A stretch of 64,000 bases of DNA, taken from contig NZ_JBGCCU010000021.1 of NCBI RefSeq assembly GCF_041261445.1, forward strand, positions 155,094 through 219,093. Reading direction: 5' to 3'. Under the pieces are notes generated by a model. The model did no database searches. It saw only the letters and a list, made by a program, of their open reading frames with translations, and was not told the origin of the DNA. Below, piece after piece: positions 54,206 through 63,368 of the stretch (its first letter is position 1; every line of letters starts with the position of its first letter). A program made the position numbers and the translations under genes. Source of the DNA: Catenulispora sp. EB89. GTDB taxonomy: Bacteria; Actinomycetota; Actinomycetes; Streptomycetales; Catenulisporaceae.

Positions 54206-55366
54206 TTAGTAGGACTTGGGGAGGCCCAGCGTGTGCTGGGCGACGAAGTTCAGGATCATCTCCCGGCTCACCGGTGCGATCCGGGTCACCCGGGTCGCCG
54301 CGAGCAGCGGGGCCAGGCCGTACTCGGTCGCCAGGCCGTTGCCGCCGTGCGTCTGGATCGCCTGGTCGACGGCCTCCACCGCGGCGTCGGCGGCGGCGAA
54401 CTTGGCCATGTTCGCGGCCTCGCCGGCGCCGAGGTCATCGCCGCTGTCGTAGAGCCAGGCCGCCTTCTGGGTCATCACCTTGGCCAGCTCGACGTGGATC
54501 GCGGCCTGGGCCAGCGGGTGCGCGACGCCCTGGTGGGTGCCGATCGGGCGGTCGCGCCAGACGGTCCGGGTCTTCGCGTACGAGGCGGCCCGTTCCAGGG
54601 CGTACTTCGCGGTGCCGATCGCGAACGCCGCGGCCATGATCCGTTCCGGGTTCAGGCCCGCGAACAGCTGGAGCAGGCCGGCGTCCTCGTCGCCGATCAG
54701 CGCGTCGGCCGGGAGACGGACGTCGTCGAAGAAGAGCTGGAACTGCTTCTCCGGGCCGGCGATCTCCATCTCGATCATGGTTCTGGTGAAGCCCGGGGCG
54801 TCGGTGGGGACCACCATGAGCGCCGGTTTCAGGTTGCCGGTTGCCGCGTCCTTGGTGCGGGAAACGACTAGGACCGCGTCGGACTCGTCGACGCCGGAGA
54901 TGAAGACCTTCTGCCCGGACAGGACCCATTCGTCGCCGTCGCGGCGCACCGTGGTGGTGATGTTGTGCGAGTTGGAGCCCGCGTCCGGCTCGGTGATGCC
55001 GAAGGCCATCTTGAACGAGCCGTCGGCGATTCCCGGCAGCCACTTCCGCTTCTGCTCCTCGGTGCCGAAGCGGCTGATGATGGTGCCGCAGATGGCCGGG
55101 GAGACCACGATCAGCAGCAGCGGGCAGCCGGCCCGCGCCAGCTCCTCGCCGACCGCGGCCAGGTCGGCCATGCCGCCGCCCCCGCCGCCGTACTCCTCCG
55201 GCAGGTTGACGCCGAGGAAACCGGCCCGGCCCACCTCGTCCCACAGCTCGGTCGACTTCAGGCCGGCCTTGGCCTGCCGCCGTACGTAGTCCGGTCCGTA
55301 CCGCTTGGCCAGGTCGCGCACCGCCTGGCGGAGCGCGACGCGCTCCTCGGGCTCCACGAAGCTCAT
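54206..55366 (-). CDS. Acyl-CoA dehydrogenase family protein
   Basis: 386 residues with the three acyl-CoA dehydrogenase domains. The N-terminal helical part has GRAGFLGVNLPEEYGGGG; the middle beta domain AFGITEPDAGSN and VLSGQKVFISG; the C-terminal helical domain IQTHGGNGLATEYGLAPLLA with the FAD/quaternary contacts. It oxidises an acyl-CoA using FAD, passing electrons to ETF. The substrate chain is unknown. ATG 55366 is the family-consistent start. Confidence 0.9.
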   Translation of the reverse strand: MSFVEPEERVALRQAVRDLAKRYGPDYVRRQAKAGLKSTELWDEVGRAGFLGVNLPEEYGGGGGGMADLAAVGEELARAGCPLLLIVVSPAICGTIISRFGTEEQKRKWLPGIADGSFKMAFGITEPDAGSNSHNITTTVRRDGDEWVLSGQKVFISGVDESDAVLVVSRTKDAATGNLKPALMVVPTDAPGFTRTMIEMEIAGPEKQFQLFFDDVRLPADALIGDEDAGLLQLFAGLNPERIMAAAFAIGTAKYALERAASYAKTRTVWRDRPIGTHQGVAHPLAQAAIHVELAKVMTQKAAWLYDSGDDLGAGEAANMAKFAAADAAVEAVDQAIQTHGGNGLATEYGLAPLLAATRVTRIAPVSREMILNFVAQHTLGLPKSY

Positions 55367-55473
55367 GTCTGCCAGCCTGCCAGGCCGGGAATGCAAAAAC
55401 AATCCTGCCTGTTTGTTTTTTCACCGGCGGTGGGGCCTGGGTTTCCAGGGACCGCCGGGGTGAGGAGACAACT

Positions 55474-56412
55474 GTGACAGAGGACATGTACGCCGGGTTG
55501 GACGACTACTCCCGGACCGTGGTCTCCGTCGCCGACACGCTGCGGCCTTCGGTGCTCAGCGTGCGGGTTCGGGGGCGGACGGGGGAGGGTTCCGGTTCTG
55601 CCGTCGCCTTTACCGGCGACGGGTTTTTGGCTACCAGTGCGCACGTCGTAGAGGGCGTGAGCGCGGGGCTGGCCGTCACTTCGGACGGCGACGAGTACGG
55701 ATTCGACGTCGTGGGCCGCGACCGGCTCTCCGACCTGGCGGTGCTGCGCATGCCGCCGGGCCGGGTGCAGGCCGCCATCCTCGGCGACGCGGACACACTG
55801 CGCGTGGGCCAGCTCGTGGTCGCCGTCGGCAACCCGCTGGGGCTGGCCGGATCGGTGACCGCCGGCGTGGTCAGCGCGCTGGGCCGGTCGCTGCCGACCC
55901 GGACCCAGCGTGGGCAGTCGATCATCGACGACGTGATCCAGACCGATGCCGCGCTCAACTCAGGAAATTCCGGCGGTGCGCTCGGCGACCACCTCGGCCG
56001 GGTCGTCGGGGTGAACACCGCGGTGGCCGGCGTCGGACTGGGCCTGGCGGTGCCGATGAACGCCACCACACGCCTGATCCTGTCCGAGCTGATCAGCGCC
56101 GGGAAGGTGCGTCGGGCCTGGCTCGGGGTCGGCGGATCGACCACGCCGCTGCCCTCCGCGCTGGGCGGGAAGCTGGGCCGCCGCACCGGGTTCGGAGTGG
56201 CGCAGGTGGTGCCGGGCAGCCCTGCGGCGCAGGCCGGGGTACTGGTCGGCGACGTGCTGCTGAGCGTTGAGGGCCGCGAGATCGACAACGCGCAGGACCT
56301 GCAGCGGGTCATGCTGGCGCGGCGCGCCGGGGCCCAGGTCGCGATGACCCTGCACCGGCGCGGCGCGATGGTGGACGTGACGGTCGTGCTGGCCGAGCTG
56401 TCAGGAGTCTGA
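55474..56412 (+). CDS. HtrA-like serine protease with PDZ domain, no signal peptide
   Basis: 312 residues. A chymotrypsin-fold S1C domain holds the triad His57 (TSAHVVEG), Asp87 (LSDLAVLR) and Ser166 (SGNSGGAL); a single PDZ domain follows (about 220-310, GFGVAQVVPGSPAAQAGVLVGDVLL). Unlike most HtrA/DegP proteins it has neither a signal peptide nor a membrane helix, so it should be cytoplasmic. GTG 55474 follows GAGGAGAC. It converges on an SPFH-protein gene with a 12-bp overlap. Confidence 0.85.
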   Translation: MTEDMYAGLDDYSRTVVSVADTLRPSVLSVRVRGRTGEGSGSAVAFTGDGFLATSAHVVEGVSAGLAVTSDGDEYGFDVVGRDRLSDLAVLRMPPGRVQAAILGDADTLRVGQLVVAVGNPLGLAGSVTAGVVSALGRSLPTRTQRGQSIIDDVIQTDAALNSGNSGGALGDHLGRVVGVNTAVAGVGLGLAVPMNATTRLILSELISAGKVRRAWLGVGGSTTPLPSALGGKLGRRTGFGVAQVVPGSPAAQAGVLVGDVLLSVEGREIDNAQDLQRVMLARRAGAQVAMTLHRRGAMVDVTVVLAELSGV

Positions 56413-57492
56413 CGGCTTGGAGGAATTGGCGGGCTCCGAGGGCTCCGAGGACTCCGATGAGGAGGGCTCCGGGGAATCCGAGATGTCCCGCCAGTGCGGC
56501 GTCTCGATGAGCGGTTCGGTCAACGGCCTGGCGATGGCGTCGGCGGGAGGTTCCTCGTCGAAGGCCAGCTCCACGTCGGGGATCTCGTCCGGGGGCGGGA
56601 TGGCCACGTCGTCGGACTCCCCGCCCTCGATCGCGATGTGCTCCGGCCCGGCGTCCACCTTGTCGGGCTGGCTCTTGGTCACCGTGTCGACCGCCTTATA
56701 GGCGGCCTTCACCACATCGGTGGTCGCGGCACCGCCGCCGGCGCTCTCCAGGAAGCGGAGCAGCTCGACCGGGAACGGCAGGACCAGCGTCGAGTTCTTC
56801 TCCGCGGCGACCTCTACGATCGTCTGCAGAAGGCGCAGCTGCAGGGCCGCCGGTGTCTCGGCCATGATCCGCGCGGCGTCGGCCAGCTTGCCCGAGGCCT
56901 GGTACTCGCCGTCGGCGGTGATGATCCGGGCCCGGCGCTCGCGGTCGGCCTCGGCCTGGCGGGCCATCGACCGCTTCATGGACTCCGGCAGCGCCACGTC
57001 CTTGATCTCGACGCGGTCGATCTCCACGCCCCAGCCGGTCGCCGGGGTCTCCAGCATCAGCTCCATGCCCTGGTTCAGCGGCTCGCGGTTGGACAGCAGG
57101 TCGTCGAGCAGGCTCTTGCCGATGATGGAGCGCAGCGAGGTCTGCGCGACCAGCGACACCGCGTACTTGTAGTCCTGCACGTAGATGAGCGCGCGGGCCG
57201 GGTCGACGACCCGGAAATAGACGACGGCGTCCACTCGCACCGTGACGTTGTCCCGGGTGATGCCCTCCTGGGCCGGCACCGGCATGGTCACGACCTGCAT
57301 GTTGACCGTGCGCAGCCGGTCCACGCCGGGGATGATCCGGGTCAGGCCCGGTTGTCGGACGCTGTCGAGGGCTCGGCCGAAGCGGAAGACGATGCCCCGC
57401 TCGTATTGCTTCACCGTGCGGAGCGAGGCGCCGAAGCCCGCCGCCCCGGCCGCCGCGGCGGCGATGATGGCGCTCACGATCGCAGTGATCAT
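56401..57492 (-). CDS. SPFH/band 7 (slipin-type) membrane protein
   Basis: 363 residues. An N-terminal Ala-rich membrane segment (1-24) precedes the slipin core (about 25-265): YERGIVFRFGRALDSVRQPGL, DAVVYFRVVDPARALIYVQDY, RSIIGKSLLDDLLSNRE and MKRSMARQAEADRERRARII. The tail is acidic and ends in Ser/Glu/Pro repeats. Slipins form membrane microdomain scaffolds and often work with proteases (NfeD/STOPP type); here the convergent HtrA-like protease is the only nearby candidate. Confidence 0.88.
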   Translation of the reverse strand: MITAIVSAIIAAAAAGAAGFGASLRTVKQYERGIVFRFGRALDSVRQPGLTRIIPGVDRLRTVNMQVVTMPVPAQEGITRDNVTVRVDAVVYFRVVDPARALIYVQDYKYAVSLVAQTSLRSIIGKSLLDDLLSNREPLNQGMELMLETPATGWGVEIDRVEIKDVALPESMKRSMARQAEADRERRARIITADGEYQASGKLADAARIMAETPAALQLRLLQTIVEVAAEKNSTLVLPFPVELLRFLESAGGGAATTDVVKAAYKAVDTVTKSQPDKVDAGPEHIAIEGGESDDVAIPPPDEIPDVELAFDEEPPADAIARPLTEPLIETPHWRDISDSPEPSSSESSEPSEPANSSKPSDS

Positions 57493-57615
57493 GGCGGTCC
57501 TTCCCAGAAAGGACGCGATGTCGGTGCCCCGCCGTCCGGCGTTCGCACCCTGGCCGATCAGTATACGAATTTCTTTATCGTTGGGGACCCTGTCCCGGTG
57601 CGGCCGACCGGCGGT

Positions 57616-58923
57616 TCAGCGGTATTCGGCGAGCCGGCGCCACACTCCGGCCAAGGTCAGCGCGATGACCGCGCCGAACAGCACCGCCGGGAGGGCAGCC
57701 CAGCCCGACGCGCCCGACCGCGCGTCGGCCATGGTGGCCTGGAAGGCCCCCAGCTGCTTGTCCGCGGCCTGGCCGAGGTGGGTGTCGAGGGCGTAGAAGT
57801 CCTGGCCCAGTTGGCCGCCGGCGATGCCGGTCGCCTCGGTGAGCGCGGAATCAACGTCGCCGCTGTCGACCTCGCTCTTGATTTTACCCGCGTCGCGTTG
57901 GACGGTTGTCCAATCGCTCTGGGCACGCTGGGAGAGGGCCTGGTCGGTACCGGCCAGACCGGTGCTGAGCAGGCCTGGAGTGCCGGGGGTGCCGTTGAGC
58001 GAGACCAGGTCGGCGGCGTAGCCGTGGTCGTAGCCGAAGTTCGGGGCGACGGTGTAGCGGACGATGGCGCCGACCGTGTCGTAGGACACCGCTCGGGCGT
58101 GCTGGATGCCCAGGTACGGGGTCATGTCGTTGTCGACGGCCTGCTGGATCCGGTCGCTTTGCTGCGCGGTCATGCTCAGTCCGGCGACGAGGAAGACGGC
58201 CGTGGCGACGGTCGCGATGGCCAGGAACGGGTTCAGCGCCCGGCGGAACCGGCGGGACAGCACCACCTGGAACAGGACCAGTGCCGCGAGCAGGGGGAGC
58301 GTGGTGACGAGCACCAGGATGGTGTCGAGGGTCCAGGCGTCGTTTTCGTTCTTGGCGGAGTCGTTCAGTTGCTTCGCATAGGAGTCGCGGATCTGCGCGG
58401 CGGCCGGTAGGAGGTCGAAGTGCATAACGTCCGTGGCGCGGCTGTAATAGGCCAGCGCGACGGAGTCCGGGTGGCCCTTGGTGGCAGTTGTGGAGAGCTG
58501 GTCCAGTGAGAGCGCCGTAGAGGACAGGTCGTGGTAAAGGGTGACCTTGTCCAGCATGGTCTGGAACTGCCCCTGGACCGCCTTGTCCGAAGTCCCGCCG
58601 ATGGCCTGGCGCAGGTCGGCGTCGATCTCGGTGACCCGGCTGTTCACGGTGGCCTGCGCGTCGCCCTGCTCGGTGTCCAGGTCGCTGTCGCCGATGGTCA
58701 GGATCTCGCGCGCGGTCTGCGAGTCCAGGTCGCTGAGTGCGAAGTACAGGTCGGAGGCGGACTGCGCCAGCGGCGCGGTCTCCTGCCCCACCCGGGCCAC
58801 TCCGTGCTGGGTGTCCGCCACGGCGAGCGTCCCCGTGGTCAGCGCCGCTGCCGCGAGTACTACAACAGCGCCGGTCCATAGCTGCAGCCTGGTCGGTGTC
58901 CTGCGTTCAGTTGTCCGCCCCAC
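57616..58923 (-). CDS. Membrane protein with two four-helix sensory-like domains
   Basis: 435 residues with four membrane helices (about 15-37, 200-220, 235-255 and 405-425). Between helices 1 and 2 and between 3 and 4 are helical extracytoplasmic domains (TAPLAQSASDLYFALSDLDSQTAREIL; QAVDNDMTPYLGIQHARAVSYD) resembling 4HB/MCP-type input domains, but there is no HAMP, kinase or other output domain. It may be the sensory subunit of a two-protein system; no partner lies adjacent. The start is GTG 58923. Confidence 0.68.
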   Translation of the reverse strand: MGRTTERRTPTRLQLWTGAVVVLAAAALTTGTLAVADTQHGVARVGQETAPLAQSASDLYFALSDLDSQTAREILTIGDSDLDTEQGDAQATVNSRVTEIDADLRQAIGGTSDKAVQGQFQTMLDKVTLYHDLSSTALSLDQLSTTATKGHPDSVALAYYSRATDVMHFDLLPAAAQIRDSYAKQLNDSAKNENDAWTLDTILVLVTTLPLLAALVLFQVVLSRRFRRALNPFLAIATVATAVFLVAGLSMTAQQSDRIQQAVDNDMTPYLGIQHARAVSYDTVGAIVRYTVAPNFGYDHGYAADLVSLNGTPGTPGLLSTGLAGTDQALSQRAQSDWTTVQRDAGKIKSEVDSGDVDSALTEATGIAGGQLGQDFYALDTHLGQAADKQLGAFQATMADARSGASGWAALPAVLFGAVIALTLAGVWRRLAEYR

Positions 58924-58979
58924 GGAACCACCGTAGGCACCCTTCGTGAACGGATGACGACGTCACGTAGAACGTTGAT

Positions 58980-59073
58980 TCAACAGGCCGGTCGGACGGC
59001 CCCTGGGACTACTGTCGCGCGAAGCACCCGCGGCGGTCGGTAAAGTTTTCTCCTGATCGGCCCCGCCTGTTGA
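58980..59073 (+). promoter_or_regulatory. thrS leader with a long-range inverted repeat
   Basis: TCAACAGGC (58980-58988) is the exact complement of GCCTGTTGA (59065-59073), 76 bases apart. The second arm ends ten bases before the AAGGAG ribosome-binding site of thrS. No T-box sequence (the conserved AGGGTGGNACCGCG) is visible. Whether both arms are in the transcript depends on the unknown start site. Confidence 0.35.
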
Positions 59074-59094
59074 CCCCCTTTGAAGGAGCACCCC

Positions 59095-61119
59095 GTGTCC
59101 GACTTCGCAGTGACGATCGCCGACGGCCCCAGCCGGGACGAGCGGACGGTCACGGTCGGCACGACGCTGGCGGACCTGTTCGCCTCTGGCGACGTCAAAC
59201 ACAGCGCCGGCGACCGCTCCGTCGTGGCCGCCCGCCTGACCGACCCGGCCGGGACCCGGCTCGTCGACCTGGCCACCCTGGCCAAGGCCGGTGACCTGGT
59301 CGAGCCGGTCGCCGCCGACTCCGAGGACGGTCGTGCGATCATCCGCCACTCGACCGCGCACGTGCTGGCGCAGGCCGTGCAGCAGGCGTTCCCGGAGGCG
59401 AAGCTCGGCATCGGCCCGCCGATCCGCAACGGCTTCTACTACGACTTCGACGTCGAGCGGCCGTTCACTCCGGAGGACCTGAAGGCTCTCGAGAGCCGGA
59501 TGCAGACGATCATCAAGCAGGGGCAGTTGTTCTCGCGGCGTCCTGTGACGGATGAGGACGCCCGTGAGGAGCTCTCTGCAGAGCCCTACAAGCTGGAACT
59601 GATCGGGCTCAAGGGCAAGGCCTCCGCCGACGACGCCGGCGAGGGCGTGGACGTCGAGGTCGGCGCCGGCGAGCTCACGATCTACGACAACCTGGACGCC
59701 AAGACCGGCGAGCTGTGCTGGAAGGACCTCTGCCGCGGTCCGCACGTGCCGAGCACCCGGTTCATCCCGGCGTTCAAGCTGATGCGCTCTGCGGCCGCTT
59801 ACTGGCGCGGTAGCGAGAAGAACCCGCAGTTGCAGCGCATTTACGGGACTGCGTGGGAGACCCGGGACGCGCTCAAGGCGCACCTGGAGTTCCTGGCCGA
59901 GGCGGAGAAGCGCGACCACCGCAAGATCGGTGCGGAGCTCGACCTGTTCTCGTTCCCCGACGAACTGGGTAGCGGTCTTCCGGTGTTCCACCCCAAGGGC
60001 GGGACCATCCGTCGGGTCATGGAGGACTACTCCCGTAAGCGCCATGAAGAGGCGGGGTACGAGTTCGTCAATACTCCGCACATCACTAAGGGGAACCTGT
60101 ACGAGATCTCGGGCCACCTCGACTGGTACAAGGACGGGATGTTCCCGCCCATGGTTCTGGACGAGGGACACGGCAAGCAGGAGTACTACCTGAAGCCGAT
60201 GAACTGCCCGATGCACAACCTGATCTACCGGGCCCGAGGGAAGTCCTACCGCGACCTTCCGCTGCGGCTGTTCGAGTTCGGCACGGTGTACCGCTATGAG
60301 AAGTCCGGCGTGGTGCACGGACTGACGCGGGTCCGTGGGCTTACCCAGGACGACGCGCACATCTACTGCACGCGCGAGCAGATGCGTGACGAGCTCGTCA
60401 GCCTGCTGCGGTTCGTGCTGGACCTGCTGCGTGACTACGGTCTGAACGACTTCTACCTGGAACTGTCCACTAAGGACCCGGAGAAGTACGTCGGTACCGA
60501 TGAGGAATGGGAACTCGCTACAGAGACTCTGCGCGAGGTCGCGGAGGGCGAGGACCTGGAACTGGTCATGGACCCCGGCGGTGCGGCGTTCTACGGCCCG
60601 AAGATCTCGGTGCAGGCGCGCGACGCCATCGGCCGGACCTGGCAGATGTCGACCATCCAGCTCGACTTCCAGCTGCCGCAGCGCTTCGACCTGGAGTACC
60701 AGGCCGCCGACGGCTCGCGGCAGCGGCCGATCATGATCCACCGGGCGCTGTTCGGGTCGATCGAGCGGTTCTTCGGGGTGCTGACCGAGCACTACGCCGG
60801 GGCGTTCCCGGCCTGGCTGGCGCCGGTGCAGGTGGTCGGGATCCCGATCACCGACACGCACGTGCCGTACCTGGAGCTGGTGGCGGCGAAGCTGCGCGCG
60901 CAGGGCGTCCGGGTGGAGGTCGACTCCTCGGACGACCGGATGCAGAAGAAGATCCGCAACGCGCAGAAGCAGAAGGTCCCCTACATGCTGCTGGCCGGTG
61001 ACGAGGATGTGGCGAAGGCCGCAGTTTCGTTCCGGTACCGCAGTGGGGAGCAGAACAACGGGGTGCCGGTGGACGACGCCGTCGCCGAGATCGTGAAGGC
61101 GGTGCAGGAGCGGATCTGA
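59095..61119 (+). CDS. thrS: Threonyl-tRNA synthetase
   Basis: 674 residues in the full bacterial architecture. An N-terminal TGS domain (about 1-65) precedes the SAD editing domain with [16 protein letters not shown]. The class II core holds the zinc Cys in KPMNCPMHN and motif 2 around [17 protein letters not shown]. The C-terminal anticodon-binding domain (about 560-674) completes it. It charges tRNA-Thr and removes Ser. GTG 59095 is chosen because AAGGAG lies six bases upstream; the TTG at 59080 would place the ribosome-binding site inside the gene. Confidence 0.96.
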   Translation: MSDFAVTIADGPSRDERTVTVGTTLADLFASGDVKHSAGDRSVVAARLTDPAGTRLVDLATLAKAGDLVEPVAADSEDGRAIIRHSTAHVLAQAVQQAFPEAKLGIGPPIRNGFYYDFDVERPFTPEDLKALESRMQTIIKQGQLFSRRPVTDEDAREELSAEPYKLELIGLKGKASADDAGEGVDVEVGAGELTIYDNLDAKTGELCWKDLCRGPHVPSTRFIPAFKLMRSAAAYWRGSEKNPQLQRIYGTAWETRDALKAHLEFLAEAEKRDHRKIGAELDLFSFPDELGSGLPVFHPKGGTIRRVMEDYSRKRHEEAGYEFVNTPHITKGNLYEISGHLDWYKDGMFPPMVLDEGHGKQEYYLKPMNCPMHNLIYRARGKSYRDLPLRLFEFGTVYRYEKSGVVHGLTRVRGLTQDDAHIYCTREQMRDELVSLLRFVLDLLRDYGLNDFYLELSTKDPEKYVGTDEEWELATETLREVAEGEDLELVMDPGGAAFYGPKISVQARDAIGRTWQMSTIQLDFQLPQRFDLEYQAADGSRQRPIMIHRALFGSIERFFGVLTEHYAGAFPAWLAPVQVVGIPITDTHVPYLELVAAKLRAQGVRVEVDSSDDRMQKKIRNAQKQKVPYMLLAGDEDVAKAAVSFRYRSGEQNNGVPVDDAVAEIVKAVQERI

Positions 61120-61219
61120 ACGCGGATCCGCGGCGCCGCGTGGCGTGTCCGGTCGACCGGGACCGACGGGGGCCCCGGTCAGCCGGCCGGACACGGACGG
61201 GGAAGCAGGGGGATGAGCA

Positions 61220-61891
61220 GTGCTGATCACGCATGAGAGATGGCCGCGGACGGCGCAGGACGCCGAGGCGGAGCAGGCGCGGCTGGCGGGGCGGGTGGAC
61301 GTGTCCACGCCGCTGACGCCGTTCCGGTACGTCGCGGGGCTGGACGTGGCCTATGCGATCGACTCCTCGCGGGTCGCGGGGGCGGTCGTGGTGCTCGACG
61401 CGGACACGCTCGCGGTCGAGGACATGGCGACGGCGGTGATGGACGTCGAGTTCCCGTATGTGTCCGGGCTGTTGGCGTTCCGGGAGATGCCGGCGCTGAT
61501 CAGCGCGCTGGGGCGGCTGACGGTGGAGCCGGACGTGCTGGTGTGCGACGGGTACGGGATCGCGCATCCACGGCGGTTCGGGCTGGCGTGCCACCTCGGG
61601 GTGCTGGCCGGGAAACCGGCGATGGGGGTGGCGAAGACGGCCTTCGTGGGGCGGTTCGCCGAGCCCGGGATTCAGCGCGGTGAGGCTGCTGACTTGGTGC
61701 ACGACGGGGAGGTCGTCGGTGCGGTGCTGCGGACTCAGCTTTCGACGAAGCCGGTGTACGTGTCGCCCGGGCATTTGATCACGGTGGGTGACGCCACGCG
61801 GCTGGCGCTGCGGTTGGCGACCAAGTTCCGGCTGCCGGAGACCACGCGGCTGGCCGACCAGCTTTCGCGGCGGGCGCTGGCGGGGGCGTAG
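61220..61891 (+). CDS. nfi: Endonuclease V (deoxyinosine-specific)
   Basis: 223 residues. The catalytic set is intact: Asp42 (AGLDVAY), Tyr80 and Glu89 (PYVSGLLAFRE) and Asp110 (CDGYGIAHPRRFGLACHLGV), nearly the same spacing as in the Thermotoga enzyme. It nicks DNA or RNA one base 3' of deaminated adenine. GTG 61220 follows AGGGGGA. It is 100 bp after thrS on the same strand. Confidence 0.9.
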   Translation: MLITHERWPRTAQDAEAEQARLAGRVDVSTPLTPFRYVAGLDVAYAIDSSRVAGAVVVLDADTLAVEDMATAVMDVEFPYVSGLLAFREMPALISALGRLTVEPDVLVCDGYGIAHPRRFGLACHLGVLAGKPAMGVAKTAFVGRFAEPGIQRGEAADLVHDGEVVGAVLRTQLSTKPVYVSPGHLITVGDATRLALRLATKFRLPETTRLADQLSRRALAGA

Positions 61892-61939
61892 GTCTTTCAG
61901 GTCCCCTTGGGGGTTTCTTCGGGGGCTTTCATGGGGCCT

Positions 61940-62395
61940 CTACGGGGTTTCTACGGGCTGGTCACCATGCACTTCGGTGTCGGTGGCCAGCTTTTTCAGG
62001 ATGCGCACGAACAGGTCGGCCTCGATCGGGGTGAGGTCGGCGAGAAACGCCTTCTCCGCCTCCTGATGGCGGCGCTCGCCTTCGGCGAGGGTCTTCTTGC
62101 CCTGCGCCGTGAGCTCGACGATGTTCTTGCGACGGTCGTCGGGGCTGCGATGGCGCTCGACCAGGCCTTTGTCCTCGAGCTCGTCGACCAGGGCGACCAT
62201 CGTCGTGCGGTCGACGCCGAGCTCCTTGGCGGCGTCGAGCTGCGACAGGGGCTCGGCGGCGTCGAGGACGACGAGCACGGCCAGCTGGCGGCCGCTGATG
62301 CCCAGTGACTCCAGGGCCCGGGCGCCGGACAGCGAGAAGCTCTGTTGCGCGTGCTTCAGCAGGTAGCCGAGTCGGGAGGTGAGCAGGTCGGCCAT
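61940..62395 (-). CDS. MarR-family transcriptional regulator
   Basis: 151 residues with the winged helix in the centre (LSQLDAAKELGVDRTTMVALVDELEDKGLVERH, then wing SPDDRRKNIVELT), flanked by dimerisation helices. ATG 62395 has no Shine-Dalgarno sequence but a TAAAGT hexamer seven bases upstream, so it looks leaderless. It is divergent from an F420-type oxidoreductase with only 61 bp between starts; the dyad in that space is its probable operator. Confidence 0.88.
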   Translation of the reverse strand: MADLLTSRLGYLLKHAQQSFSLSGARALESLGISGRQLAVLVVLDAAEPLSQLDAAKELGVDRTTMVALVDELEDKGLVERHRSPDDRRKNIVELTAQGKKTLAEGERRHQEAEKAFLADLTPIEADLFVRILKKLATDTEVHGDQPVETP

Positions 62396-62456
62396 ACGGG
62401 TTACTTTACCCGCCGACTGATTGTCAGCAGCACTGACGATTTGCTACAGTGACGAT
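62396..62456. promoter_or_regulatory. Compact divergent promoter-operator, both genes leaderless
   Basis: For the plus strand, TTGTCA (62421-62426) and TACAGT (62445-62450) are 18 bp apart, and the start codon follows six bases after the -10. For the minus strand, TAAAGT (62403-62408) lies seven bases before ATG 62395. Between and over them sits an imperfect dyad TTGTCAG-cagca-CTGACGA (62421-62439), placed to block the plus-strand -35. Confidence 0.75.
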
Positions 62457-63368
62457 ATGGAGTTGAAGATCGGCATCAAGACCACCCCGATGCACGTGTC
62501 CTACGACGACATCCACCGGGTTTGGCAGCAGGCTGATGAGATGGAGGAGATCGCCGACGCCTGGCTCTGGGACCACATGATGCCGCTGGTCGGCGACCGC
62601 GGCGGCCCGCTCCTGGAGGGCTGGACGACGCTCGCGGCGCTGGCCGCGAGCACGACCAGGCTGGGCCTCGGGCTGCTGGTGACGAGCAACCGGTTCCGCA
62701 GCCCGGCGGTGCTGGGGAAGATGGCGACGACGGTCGACGTGATATCGGGAGGCCGCCTGGTCATGGGGCTGGGCGTGGGCGGCACAGTGCAGCCCGCAGG
62801 GGCCGGCGGCGTGCCCGGCGAGAATCCCGGACTGATGGAGTACGCCGCGTATGGCATACCGCTGATCAGCCCGCGCGAAGGGATAGCGCGGCTGGTGGAG
62901 ACGGTGACCATCCTGCGGAAGATGTGGACCGAGGACGTCTTCGACTACGAGGGGCCGTTCACCACGCTGGTCGGCAACCGGAACGCCCCGAAGCCGCTCC
63001 GGCCGGCGGGCCCGCCACTGTTGATAGGAGCGTGGGGCGACCGGACGCTGCGCGTGGTCGCGGAGCACGCGGACATCTGGAACATACCCGGGCCGCCGCA
63101 CAACTCGGTCGAGTCACTCGCGGAGCGCTCGCGAGTGCTGGACCGGCACTGCGCGGCGGCGGGCCGGGACCCGGCCGAGGTGGAGCGGTCGGTGCAGCTG
63201 ATCGTGGCGGAGGACGGCGCCGCCGAGGCGCGGGAGACGATCGCGGCTTTGGCGGCGGTGGGGTTCCGGCACGTGGTGGTGGGGTCATGGCGGATGTATC
63301 GGGCGGATGGGATGAAGTGGTTGTTGGAGGAGGTGATACGGCCTGGGTATGAGGTTGGGGGCGGGTGA
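62457..63368 (+). CDS. LLM-class, probably F420-dependent oxidoreductase
   Basis: 303 residues of the luciferase-like TIM barrel. DDIHRVWQQADEMEEIADAWLWDHMM, TTRLGLGLLVTSNRFRSPAVLGKMATTVDVISGGRLVMGLGVG and LLIGAWGDRTLRVVAEHADIWN are the conserved LLM blocks; the last fits the actinobacterial F420 branch. The reaction is an F420- or FMN-linked hydride transfer on an unknown substrate, probably inducible through the adjoining MarR protein. The start is ATG 62457, leaderless. Confidence 0.85.
   Translation: MELKIGIKTTPMHVSYDDIHRVWQQADEMEEIADAWLWDHMMPLVGDRGGPLLEGWTTLAALAASTTRLGLGLLVTSNRFRSPAVLGKMATTVDVISGGRLVMGLGVGGTVQPAGAGGVPGENPGLMEYAAYGIPLISPREGIARLVETVTILRKMWTEDVFDYEGPFTTLVGNRNAPKPLRPAGPPLLIGAWGDRTLRVVAEHADIWNIPGPPHNSVESLAERSRVLDRHCAAAGRDPAEVERSVQLIVAEDGAAEARETIAALAAVGFRHVVVGSWRMYRADGMKWLLEEVIRPGYEVGGG

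Noticed and set aside
58924..59094. T-box leader before thrS
   Set aside because: The conserved T-box sequence and a following terminator are absent.
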